Positions 15,232 to 23,117 of a DNA stretch of 64,000 nucleotides are shown here, in pieces. The position numbers and the translations under genes are program-made. The notes under the pieces were generated by a model that saw only the letters and a list, made by a program, of their open reading frames with translations, made no database searches and was not told the DNA's origin. Within the stretch, counting starts at the first letter, position 1, and every line of letters starts with the position of its first letter. The DNA is from Thermodesulfovibrionia bacterium (GTDB lineage Bacteria; Nitrospirota; Thermodesulfovibrionia; UBA6902). The stretch lies in NCBI GenBank assembly GCA_030646035.1, contig JAUSMY010000058.1, positions 62,001 through 126,000 on the forward strand, given 5' to 3'.

Positions 15232-17682
15232 TCAGTTAACCGCTTTTATCTTTACCGCGCAGATAGGTGAGGAGCCGTCATGAGACAAAGAGGTGAGGTT
15301 GTTTATCCTTGCATGGTGAAAATGCACCGGCGCGAATATTGTGCCTTCTGGAACTTCCTCTGAGATCTGGGCTTTTATTAATACTGAACCATTTTTTGAT
15401 GATAGGTTCACAAAGCCGTTATCTCTGATATTATATCTTTCCGCGTCAGCCTTGCAGACCTGAATGAATGCTGATGCGATGGCGTTGCCCAGGTTTCTGG
15501 ACATTGCCGAGAGCGCGCCTGAATGCTGCATAAGGTTGCCGGTTATCATCCTGAGAGGGAATTCAGTGTCATATTCTCCGACCGGTGTATATGTAACAGG
15601 GTTGAATGTCATCTTCAGCTGGCCTGATTCGGATTTCCTGTTTTTGATCTCTTCCTGCAGTCCTGTGATATCTTTAATGCCTATTTCAGCGCCCATCGCC
15701 TTTGAAAGGTTTTTCAGTATCTGCCAGTCAGCCACAGATTTTTCAAACGGTTTGACAACCCTTTTTACCTTCTGAGCGATCCCTCCGGCGTTAATAAATG
15801 TGCCGTCTTTTTCAGACCAGCAGGATGCCGGCAGCACAACATCGGCAAGTTTTGCGGTATCGGTCAGCGTTATATCCTGAACAACGAGAAAGTCCAGGCC
15901 GTTCAGCGTCTTCTCAACGGTTGCTGAATCAGGGAAGGTTACAACAGGGTTTTCGCCCATGATGAATAATGCCTTGACCGCTCCTTCTTTGTATAACATC
16001 GATATTGCGTCCTTCCCAGGTATCTCAGGCCGCACGCCTGCTTCCCACATGCCGAAGGTGTTGCAGTATTCAGCAGGCATCTGAAGGCTGGAAGGTTTTT
16101 CCCCGGTCAGGATGATAAGGTTTGCAGCTGCAAGCGCGGTGTCAATGCCTTTGGTATTCTCTGATGCCCCAAGAGTCAGGCTGATAAGCCTTGACTTGGC
16201 AGTTAAAAATTCTCTTGCTGTTTTGATCAGCATATCTTCGCTTATTCCGGTTATCCTTGAGACAGCGGCAGGGGAATAATCATTTGCAGTCTCTGCGAGG
16301 AAAGAGAATCCCTCAACTTTTGATATTTTATCCTTATCATAAAGCCCTTCGTCAAGCGCTACCTTGATTATGCAGTTCAGGAGCGCCACGCCGGTGCCGG
16401 GCTTTATTCTCAGCCAGCGGCTGCTGTGGCGCGTGAGCTTTGTCTCGCGCGTGTCCGCAACGATAAGGTTTGTCCCTTCCCGCTCCGCCTTCAGAAAGTT
16501 AAGGCCCCAGACAGGGTGGGTGGATGAGATGTCTGATTCGATGACAAGTATTGCCTCTTTGCCAAGAGGCGAGTCATGCTCAACAGGAAGGCTCTTTAAA
16601 CCAAATGCCAGATCCACCGCCTCGAGTATCTTTGCATACCCGAACCTTGCGGAAGAGTCGATGTTGTTGCTGCTGTTAACGCTCTTCATGAACTTCTGCA
16701 GCATATAGTTGTCTTCCACAGTGCATCTTGGCGAGCCGATAGCGCCTATCGAATCAGCTCCGTGGGCATGCTTTATTGACTGGATATTGTCAGCTATAAA
16801 TTTCAGTGCCTCATCCCATGAAGCCTCTTTAAAGCTGTTGCCTTCTTTTATGAGCGGGGTTGCGAGGCGCTTTTCAGAATATATAAAATCATAGCCGAAC
16901 CTCCCTCTGCTGCAGAGGTTGCCTTTGTTGATCCCATTATCTTCAACTCCCCTCGCCCTCATTATCTTTCCATCTTTCATGTCATACGTGACCGTGCACC
17001 CGACACCGCAGTAAGGGCAGATATTATCGTGAGACTCAAGGAACCATGCTCTGGCGCTGTGCCTGTAAGACCTTCTCCCAAGTGCGCCGACCGGGCATGC
17101 ATCTATGCATTGGCCGCAGAACTCGCAGTCAAGCCTCTCCTCAAACGCAGGGCTGATCTTTGATTCAAAGCCCCGGCCTATTATATTTATTGCGCCGACT
17201 CCCTGAAGTTCGCCGCAGACCCTGACGCATTTGCCGCAGAGCACGCACCTGTTGCTGTTTCTCTCAACAAATGGGCTTCCTGTGTCTGCGGGGTCATGTT
17301 TTTTCTTCGCCTTAAAACGGCTGTCAGCAGCACCGTATTTAAATGCGAGATCCTGAAGCTTGCATTCACCTGCCTTGTCGCAGACCGGGCAATCAAGAGG
17401 ATGATGTATTAGGAGAAGCTCAAGTACCGTCCGCCTTGCCTTAAGCAGCTTCGGTGTCTCGGTCTTGACTGACATCCCGGGTGTTACCGGAGTGGAACAG
17501 GCGGCAAGAAGTTTCATCTGCCCCTCAACCTCCACGACACAGAGCCTGCACGCGCCGTATGGCACCAGGCGTTTGTCATAACAGAGGTGCGGGATATCTA
17601 TCTTATTCTGAAGGGCAGCCTCAAGTATGGTCGTGCCTTCAATGACTGAAAGTTGTTTGCCGTTTATTGTGATATTTACCAT
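15232..17682 (-). CDS. nuoG: NADH dehydrogenase subunit G-like iron-sulfur/molybdopterin-fold protein
   Basis: 816 residues. An N-terminal [2Fe-2S] domain (Cys in 'HLCYDKRLVPYGACRLCVVEVEG'), the His/Cys-ligated cluster ('HHPLDCPVCDKAGECKLQ'), two [4Fe-4S] motifs ('CVLCGKCVRVC', 'CEFCGQCIDACPVGAL') and another ('CPYCGVGC') precede a molybdopterin-oxidoreductase fold. The position that carries catalytic Cys or Sec in formate dehydrogenases reads 'NNIDSSARFGY', with no Cys, so this is an electron-transfer subunit rather than a formate dehydrogenase. In complex I it passes electrons from NuoEF towards NuoB/I. It is the last gene of the minus-strand module and is 21 bases from nuoF. Similar subunits occur in soluble NAD-linked complexes, so complex I membership is inferred. 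Confidence 0.88.
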   Translation of the reverse strand: MVNITINGKQLSVIEGTTILEAALQNKIDIPHLCYDKRLVPYGACRLCVVEVEGQMKLLAACSTPVTPGMSVKTETPKLLKARRTVLELLLIHHPLDCPVCDKAGECKLQDLAFKYGAADSRFKAKKKHDPADTGSPFVERNSNRCVLCGKCVRVCGELQGVGAINIIGRGFESKISPAFEERLDCEFCGQCIDACPVGALGRRSYRHSARAWFLESHDNICPYCGVGCTVTYDMKDGKIMRARGVEDNGINKGNLCSRGRFGYDFIYSEKRLATPLIKEGNSFKEASWDEALKFIADNIQSIKHAHGADSIGAIGSPRCTVEDNYMLQKFMKSVNSSNNIDSSARFGYAKILEAVDLAFGLKSLPVEHDSPLGKEAILVIESDISSTHPVWGLNFLKAEREGTNLIVADTRETKLTRHSSRWLRIKPGTGVALLNCIIKVALDEGLYDKDKISKVEGFSFLAETANDYSPAAVSRITGISEDMLIKTAREFLTAKSRLISLTLGASENTKGIDTALAAANLIILTGEKPSSLQMPAEYCNTFGMWEAGVRPEIPGKDAISMLYKEGAVKALFIMGENPVVTFPDSATVEKTLNGLDFLVVQDITLTDTAKLADVVLPASCWSEKDGTFINAGGIAQKVKRVVKPFEKSVADWQILKNLSKAMGAEIGIKDITGLQEEIKNRKSESGQLKMTFNPVTYTPVGEYDTEFPLRMITGNLMQHSGALSAMSRNLGNAIASAFIQVCKADAERYNIRDNGFVNLSSKNGSVLIKAQISEEVPEGTIFAPVHFHHARINNLTSLSHDGSSPICAVKIKAVN

Positions 17683-17703
17683 CTTATCCTCAATGTCAAT
17701 ATT

Positions 17704-19533
17704 CTATTTTTTGCTTTGCGCAAACATATTGCCCGGGCCTATCTTTAATGCCCCGAACTTGGCCGGGCATGCGATATAGCATGAGCGGCACTTTATACAG
17801 AGATCGTTATCTATCTTGTGAGGCTGTTTCTTTTCACCTGTTATGGCGCCTTTGGGGCATGCCTTGAGACACAGGCCGCAGCCTTTGCAGAGCTCAGGGT
17901 CTATATAAAAGGTTGAGAGTTCTTTGCAGACCCCTGACTTGCACCAGCCGTCTATTATATGTGACTCATATTCATGCTTGAAGTATTTTATGGTCGTGAG
18001 TATAGGGTTTGGAGCTGTCTGTCCGAGCCCGCAGAGCGAGGTGTTGATGATATCATGAGAGAGGTCAAGGAGAAGGTCTATGTCGCTCTCTTTTCCCCGT
18101 CCTTCAGTAATGTCTATAAGTTTATCCAGCATCACCTTTGTACCTATCCTGCATGGGGGGCATTTGCCGCACGATTCGTCAGCAGTGAACTCAAGGAAGA
18201 ACTTTGCGACATTGACCATGCAGTTCGTATCGTCCATAACGACCATTCCGCCTGAGCCTACTATCGCTCCTGTGGCATTGATGGATTCATAGTCAACAGG
18301 CGTGTCTAAAAGGCTCTCAGGTATGCATCCGCCTGACGGCCCTCCAAGCTGGACTGCCTTATACTTCCGCCCCTTTTTAATTCCTCCGCCAATATCAAAT
18401 ATGACGGTTCTTAAAGGTATGCCCATCGGCACTTCAATAAGCCCTATGTTATTGATAGCGCCTGTAAGCGCAAAGACCTTTGTGCCGGTGCTCTTTGGAG
18501 TTCCTAACTGTTTGAACCAGTCGGCTCCGTTTATGATTATCTGCGGAACGTTTGCATATGTCTCAACATTATTAAGCACTGTCGGCTTATCCCAGAGTCC
18601 CTTAAAAGCGGGGAATGGCGGCCTGGGCCTCGGCATGCCGCGCTTGCCCTCAAGTGAACGCATGAGCGCTGTCTCTTCACCGCAGACAAAGGCGCCTGAG
18701 CCGAGGTATATCTCTATATCAAGGCTGAATCCGCTGTTGAGTATGTTATCTCCAAGAAGGCCCGCCTCTTTAGCCTGGTCTATGGCAAGCTGTAGCCTTT
18801 TTACGGCAAGCGGGTACTCTGCCCTTACATATATGTACCCTTTAGTTGCGCCTATCGCTTTTCCGGCAATTATCATGCCCTCAAGCACAACGTGAGGGTC
18901 AGCCTCCATGACGCTTCTGTCCATGAATGCCCCGGGGTCGCCCTCATCACCGTTACAGAGGATGTATTTGGTATCAGATATTACTTTTGAGCAGAACTCC
19001 CATTTAAGCCCTGTCGGAAACCCTGCTCCGCCCCTGCCTCTGAGCCCGGAGTCTTTCATGATCTTGATTATCTCTTCCGGGGTCAGCTCAAGAAGCGCCT
19101 TTGCTGTTCCCTGATAGCCGTCTCTTGATATGTAATCCTCGATATTCTCAGGGTCTATCATGCCTTTATTTCTAAGTGCCCTCAGAACCTGGAGTTTGAA
19201 GAAGGGGATGTCATTCATCAGAGGAACAGAGGTCTTTGCCTCAGGCTCTCTATACATTAACTTTTCAACAGGCCGGCCTTTGAGAAGATGCTCTTCTACT
19301 ATCAGGGGGATATCTTCGATCTTGAGTTTTTGATAAAAGATGCCTTCAGGTTGTACAGACATTATCGGCGCATTGGAGCAGAAGCCGTTGCAGCCGGTAA
19401 GGACTATCTGTATCTCGTTCTCCAGCCCCTGTTTTTTGAGTTCATCAACAAGGGCATCTTTGACCTTTAGGGCATTGCAGGCAACACAACCCGTTCCTGC
19501 GCACATCATTATGTTGGCCCTGTAATTCTGCAT
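17704..19533 (-). CDS. nuoF: NuoF/HndC-like NADH:FMN subunit with extra ferredoxin domains
   Basis: 609 residues, longer than plain NuoF (about 430). Domains in order: thioredoxin-like [2Fe-2S] domain (residues 1-90, Cys in 'CAGTGCVACNALK' and 'LTGCNGFCSN'), FMN/NADH domain ('GLRGRGGAGFPTGLKWEF', 'GDEGDPGAFMDR'), SLBB region, [4Fe-4S] motif 'ESCGKCPPCRIGT' near 460, and a C-terminal 2[4Fe-4S] ferredoxin ('CKGCGLCLKACP', 'CIKCRSCYIACP'). It oxidises NADH (or reduces NAD) and feeds the Fe-S chain. This architecture is that of HndC/HydB subunits of NAD(P)-linked, often electron-bifurcating, hydrogenases rather than of E. coli NuoF. It sits between a HndB-like ferredoxin gene and nuoG. Confidence 0.92.
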   Translation of the reverse strand: MQNYRANIMMCAGTGCVACNALKVKDALVDELKKQGLENEIQIVLTGCNGFCSNAPIMSVQPEGIFYQKLKIEDIPLIVEEHLLKGRPVEKLMYREPEAKTSVPLMNDIPFFKLQVLRALRNKGMIDPENIEDYISRDGYQGTAKALLELTPEEIIKIMKDSGLRGRGGAGFPTGLKWEFCSKVISDTKYILCNGDEGDPGAFMDRSVMEADPHVVLEGMIIAGKAIGATKGYIYVRAEYPLAVKRLQLAIDQAKEAGLLGDNILNSGFSLDIEIYLGSGAFVCGEETALMRSLEGKRGMPRPRPPFPAFKGLWDKPTVLNNVETYANVPQIIINGADWFKQLGTPKSTGTKVFALTGAINNIGLIEVPMGIPLRTVIFDIGGGIKKGRKYKAVQLGGPSGGCIPESLLDTPVDYESINATGAIVGSGGMVVMDDTNCMVNVAKFFLEFTADESCGKCPPCRIGTKVMLDKLIDITEGRGKESDIDLLLDLSHDIINTSLCGLGQTAPNPILTTIKYFKHEYESHIIDGWCKSGVCKELSTFYIDPELCKGCGLCLKACPKGAITGEKKQPHKIDNDLCIKCRSCYIACPAKFGALKIGPGNMFAQSKK

Positions 19534-19583
19534 CTAAACTCTCCCGATACAATAAATCAATATTGATATAACTGCCGCAAAAC

Positions 19584-19967
19584 TTAGTAGGTTGTTTCGC
19601 TTCCTATGACCAGAGCGTATTTTTCAACGATATTGCCGCCCATAATATGTTCCTTGAATATCTCCTGCATCTTTTCTTCGTTCAGCGCCTTATATTTGAC
19701 AGGCGGATGGCCAAGTATATCTATGGTGACCATCGGCTCACTGCTGCAGAGCCCGGCGCATCCTGAAGTAGTGACAATTATGTCTGACGTGCCGCTTTTT
19801 TCTATCTCCGCCATAAGCGTGTTAATAATAGCCCTTGCACCGGCAGCGATACCGCATGTACCCATATGTACAGTCACCTTTGCCCTGTAGCCGCCTTCTC
19901 TGAGCGTAAAGGTAGACTGGTGTTTCTCTTTTATCTTCTTCAGGTCGTCTATCGTCAGTTTGGCCAT
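19584..19967 (-). CDS. HndB-like thioredoxin-fold [2Fe-2S] ferredoxin
   Basis: 127 residues. 'KVTVHMGTCGIAAGARAIINTLMAEIEKSG' and 'VTTSGCAGLCSSEPMVTID' match the HndB-type (2Fe-2S) ferredoxin domain found beside NuoE/NuoF in NAD-linked hydrogenase and related operons. Only three Cys are visible, where a full cluster normally uses four, so cluster binding may need a different ligand. Role: probable electron carrier or structural partner for the NuoF-like subunit. It lies between nuoE-REC and nuoF with short gaps of about 45-50 bases, in the same direction. Confidence 0.85.
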   Translation of the reverse strand: MAKLTIDDLKKIKEKHQSTFTLREGGYRAKVTVHMGTCGIAAGARAIINTLMAEIEKSGTSDIIVTTSGCAGLCSSEPMVTIDILGHPPVKYKALNEEKMQEIFKEHIMGGNIVEKYALVIGSETTY

Positions 19968-20011
19968 TGTTAACCTCTCATTCCCCTGTTATAATTTTTT
20001 ATTGCCGAGTC

Positions 20012-20902
20012 TCACTCATATGCGGCAAGTATCTCCGCGGTCTTGACCGGGTTGACTGAAGCGTGTGTATCATGGTCAACAACAACAACCGGAGCAAGCC
20101 CGCACGCGCCGAGGCATCTGACGCTTTCCAACGAGAACCGGTTGTCTTTTGTGATCTCTTCGACATTTATACCCAATGCTTCCTTGAGCTTCTCCATGAT
20201 CTCTTCAGCCCTTTTAACATAGCATGCCGTTCCAAGGCAGACCTTTATCACATGCCTGCCCTTGGGTTTCATGCTGAAGAAGGAATAGAATGAGACCACC
20301 CCATGCACTTCTGCCACAGGGATATTGATCCCTCTTGCTATCTTCCGCTGCACAGAGGCAGGCAGATAACCTATGAGTTCCTGGGCCTGCTGAAGAATAG
20401 GGATGAGGCCTCCGGGAGTATCACGATGATTGGCGATTATCTTATCAAGCTCATCAGACTTGGCAGCTATCTCTTTTTCTTTGGCAGCCATAGCCTCTTC
20501 TTCAGAACTTTTTTCGTATGATCTCCTCTCCCTCATAAAGCTTACCGCCTTGAATGCGGCATCAATAAGTACCGGCTGGGTAAAGGGCTTCGGGAGATAA
20601 TCAACAATGCCGAGTTTGAGTGTTTCCCTTATGGAATCCTGCGTGGGATTGTCTGCGATAGCGACTACGCCTGTGCCGGGCTTTGAATTATTGATCCATC
20701 TTATGACTTCAATGCCGCTGTCTTCAGGCATTTCAATATCAGTGAAGACGATATCGTATTCATTCTTCTGAAGGAAATCGATCGCCTCCGGCCCGCTTCC
20801 TGCGCTGTCGATAGTGTAGCCCTCATGCCTGAGGATATTCTCGCAGCTCTTCAGAACGTCCGGTTCATCATCAACTATCAGGATCTTGCCGTTATGCGTC
20901 AT
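20012..20902 (-). CDS. nuoE: Response-regulator receiver domain fused to NuoE
   Basis: 296 residues from ATG 20902, chosen because ATGGAG lies seven bases upstream and the receiver fold then begins at once ('GKILIVDDEP'). Residues 1-125 form a complete receiver domain with the acidic pair (DDE), the phospho-acceptor Asp in 'FTDIEMPEDSG' and the Lys in 'LPKPF'. After a helical linker, residues 145-296 are NuoE: 'ELIGYLPASVQRKIARGINIP', 'GVVSFYSFF', and four cluster Cys in 'VCLGTACYV' and 'RCLGACGLAPV'. NuoE carries cluster N1a and helps NADH oxidation. A phosphorylatable domain on a respiratory subunit is unusual and suggests direct control by the histidine kinases encoded just upstream. Confidence 0.9.
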   Translation of the reverse strand: MTHNGKILIVDDEPDVLKSCENILRHEGYTIDSAGSGPEAIDFLQKNEYDIVFTDIEMPEDSGIEVIRWINNSKPGTGVVAIADNPTQDSIRETLKLGIVDYLPKPFTQPVLIDAAFKAVSFMRERRSYEKSSEEEAMAAKEKEIAAKSDELDKIIANHRDTPGGLIPILQQAQELIGYLPASVQRKIARGINIPVAEVHGVVSFYSFFSMKPKGRHVIKVCLGTACYVKRAEEIMEKLKEALGINVEEITKDNRFSLESVRCLGACGLAPVVVVDHDTHASVNPVKTAEILAAYE

Positions 20903-20979
20903 GATATCTCCATAAGGAGTGATTAACTTTAAGGCTATTATATAAATCTTATCGTAATATGGAAAATATCTTAACAGTA

Positions 20980-21519
20980 TTATGTATTGTTTAGCCACGA
21001 GTTAATACTGTTTTTAATAAATTTTATGACTTCCGTAGAGTTAAGAGGCACATCGCCAAGCTCTTCCCTCAGTTCTTCGGTATCCAGGCTGTATATATCT
21101 CCGTCACGGTCGTGCTCATATCTGAAATTTATCGCAGGGTGGCAGTAGATAAGCGTTGATATTGTGCTGCCGATGTCTCCAAGAGGCTTTCTGTCTATGT
21201 GGCCATGCCGGAACGAGGCTGTAATGGAAGTGCCTATTCCTTCACCAGTCTCAATTTCAACCTTTCCTCCGCACTCTTCCGCCATCTGCTTAAGGAGCGG
21301 GATTCCCAGCCCGATATTGCCGCGCACTTTTTTTGTCGAGAAGAATGGGTCTGAAGCATTAAGAAGCGTCTCTTTGTCCATGCCTTTCCCGTTATCCCTG
21401 ACCTCAATCATCAGGATATCTTTAGGCACATCCTCTTTGATCCTTATCAGGATTTTATCAGCCCCGGCATTGATAGAGTTCTCAGCGATGTCGAGTATAT
21501 GAAGTGAGAGGTCTCTCAT
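20980..21519 (-). CDS. Stand-alone HATPase (histidine kinase-like ATPase) protein
   Basis: 179 residues. 'HILDIAENSINAGADKI' (N box), 'VRDNGKGMDKE' (G1), 'FFSTKKVRGNIGLGIPLLKQMAEECGG' (F/G2 boxes) show a GHKL ATPase domain with no dimerisation or phospho-acceptor domain before it. The C-terminal 60 residues are not a known domain. Proteins of this shape accompany hydABC/hnd-type operons, where their role is undefined; they may act as kinases for a receiver domain. The next gene downstream is NuoE with a receiver domain, a natural candidate partner. Ribosome site GGAG is seen before the ATG. Confidence 0.85.
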   Translation of the reverse strand: MRDLSLHILDIAENSINAGADKILIRIKEDVPKDILMIEVRDNGKGMDKETLLNASDPFFSTKKVRGNIGLGIPLLKQMAEECGGKVEIETGEGIGTSITASFRHGHIDRKPLGDIGSTISTLIYCHPAINFRYEHDRDGDIYSLDTEELREELGDVPLNSTEVIKFIKNSINSWLNNT

Positions 21520-21523
21520 GTGG

Positions 21524-22276
21524 TTATCTCCAGACCGCCTTTCTGCCGTTTATATTCTTTAAGGCATATGTCAGTTCTGTGAAGGTCGGTGCTTGCATGG
21601 TAAAGACTGTCGTCCTCTTGCCTATATCATCAAGCCTGTGCGCGTCAGAAGATGAGACCCAAGTGAAATTGCTGTAATTGCCGTAGAGCTCGTTTGCCTT
21701 GTCAAAGGATATTTGCGAAGAGAACTCAAGGGCGTCGAGCATGCAGTCATCAGGGATAAAGCCTAACTGTGATATTATCCCGAAACCATCTCTGTCGATA
21801 TGAGATGCTATTGCGATGCCGTTGAGGCTATGGACGGTATCTACAAGCGATTTTGCGGTAATGCCTGTTGCTGATATCAGCAGCCTGTCATTGAAGCCGA
21901 GAACATCATCCTCTTCGTCAGCGATCACCTGCTCTCCGAAAATTTCAGGGTCATTCTTGCCGGGCATGAGTTTATTATAAACCCACTCCTGAAGCTTCAT
22001 GATGCCTTCGGGCTTTTCAAAAAGGGCGAGTACGTGCACCTCTTCTACGGTACATACCTCCATGCCGCAAAACACAGTCAGCCCGCTTCCTTGTGCGGAG
22101 CGTATTACGGCTTCGGCGTTTTCAGCAGAGTTGTGGTCTGTGACGGCAATTATATCAATGCCTCTCTCATGGGCGGTTTTAACAATAGCCTTAGGAGACA
22201 TCTCAATATCTGCGCATGGCGAAAGACAGGTATGTATGTGCAGGTCAGCTTTGAATTGCTTCAGCATGAATGTCAC
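21524..22276 (-). CDS. PHP-domain predicted phosphoesterase
   Basis: 250 residues with GTG start at 22276; ATG 22267 is an alternative. Metal ligands of the PHP fold are visible: 'DLHIHTCLSPCADIEMSP', 'DIIAVTDHNSAEN', 'GMEVCT', 'ASHIDRDGFG', and 'VSSSDAHRLDDIG'. PHP proteins hydrolyse phosphate esters with two or three metals; the substrate is unknown here. It overlaps the DRTGG gene before it and lies four bases before the HATPase gene, so translation is coupled. The same PHP gene type is found in hydrogenase operons with DRTGG and HATPase genes, which suggests a role in regulating or maturing the redox complex. Confidence 0.88.
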   Translation of the reverse strand: MTFMLKQFKADLHIHTCLSPCADIEMSPKAIVKTAHERGIDIIAVTDHNSAENAEAVIRSAQGSGLTVFCGMEVCTVEEVHVLALFEKPEGIMKLQEWVYNKLMPGKNDPEIFGEQVIADEEDDVLGFNDRLLISATGITAKSLVDTVHSLNGIAIASHIDRDGFGIISQLGFIPDDCMLDALEFSSQISFDKANELYGNYSNFTWVSSSDAHRLDDIGKRTTVFTMQAPTFTELTYALKNINGRKAVWR

Positions 22277-22605
22277 ATGATCATCTTGTATATTTTGCCT
22301 GCGATCTCGAATGCTGAAAGGCTGCTCGACAGGATGGTGACCTTCTCTGAGTCAGCCCTTTTCAGCGTCTCTTCATCAACTTCTCTTCCGTTGACGACTA
22401 TGATGCCTGAAAGGTTCTTAAGGTTTGCCACAGCCAGTATATTGGTATGGGCCTGAATCGTTATCCAGATATCTCCTTTTTTGCTGTTTGCCATTACATC
22501 AGACAGCATATCGCTGATGTAACAACCTGATACATCTCTGTCAGTTCCCTCGTTATACGTCAGAACTTTCAGTGAAAGCTCCTCGGCCAGATCAGCCAGT
22601 TTCAT
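22273..22605 (-). CDS. DRTGG-domain protein
   Basis: 110 residues. The sequence 'MKLADLAEELSLKVLTYNEG', 'VSGCYISDMLSDVMANSKKGDIWITIQ', 'TNILAVANLKNLSGIIVVNG' is the small DRTGG fold, here as an isolated domain. The function is not established; in other proteins DRTGG domains sit beside CBS domains or kinases and are likely ligand-binding or regulatory. Both ends overlap neighbours by four bases, so it belongs to one tightly coupled unit of regulators upstream of nuoE. Confidence 0.85.
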   Translation of the reverse strand: MKLADLAEELSLKVLTYNEGTDRDVSGCYISDMLSDVMANSKKGDIWITIQAHTNILAVANLKNLSGIIVVNGREVDEETLKRADSEKVTILSSSLSAFEIAGKIYKMIM

Positions 22606-23084
22606 ATTTTATCTCCTTTGTTTTTATCAAGGTTTATTATTATTTCAAGGCTTGTCCCTTCGCCTACTACTGAATCAATTTTAAACTCATCAGAGTTCTT
22701 CTTTATATTGGGAAGGCCCATGCCAGCCCCCCAGCCCATCTTCCTTACCCAGTCAGGGGCTGTTGAATAACCTTCCTTCATTGCCAGGTTTATATCCTTT
22801 ATGCCCGGGCCCATATCTTCGATCACGATCCTGAGTTTTTCAGGAGTAATATAGTAACGAAGCCATCCGGCCGCAGCGTGGATGATAACGTTCATCTCTG
22901 CCTCAAAGGCAGCGGTGCATGCCCTGCTCACAATATCTTCATGCAGTTCAAGCGCGATGAGCTCTCTCTTGAGCTGCATGGATACCTCGCTTGCCCTGCT
23001 GAAGTCCCCGCCGATTATCTGGCATGAGTTCTCAATCGCTTTATCATTTCCGCACTGTTTATCAGGCTTTTTATCTTCTTTCAA
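22602..23084 (-). CDS. RsbW-like anti-sigma/serine-kinase type ATPase
   Basis: 160 residues. After a short polar N-terminus, 'ACTAAFEAEMNVIIHAAAGWLRY' (N box), 'IVIEDMGPGIKD' (G1) and 'GWGAGMGLPNIKK' (G2) show a GHKL ATPase of the RsbW/SpoIIAB serine-kinase kind. Such proteins bind a sigma factor or phosphorylate an anti-sigma antagonist. No sigma factor or STAS partner is nearby, so the partner may instead be one of the redox or DRTGG proteins. It overlaps the DRTGG gene by four bases and is about 30 bases from the sensor kinase gene. Confidence 0.82.
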   Translation of the reverse strand: MKEDKKPDKQCGNDKAIENSCQIIGGDFSRASEVSMQLKRELIALELHEDIVSRACTAAFEAEMNVIIHAAAGWLRYYITPEKLRIVIEDMGPGIKDINLAMKEGYSTAPDWVRKMGWGAGMGLPNIKKNSDEFKIDSVVGEGTSLEIIINLDKNKGDKI

Positions 23085-23117
23085 TTATTCCTTTCATTGC
23101 AACTGATATATTTCGCA

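Noticed and set aside
15232-17682. NuoG-like subunit as a formate dehydrogenase catalytic subunit
   Set aside because: The catalytic Cys or Sec position is replaced by 'RFGY'.
18302-18895. 197-residue open frame opposite nuoF
   Set aside because: It is the reverse of a strongly coding gene, has no ribosome site and shows no family pattern.
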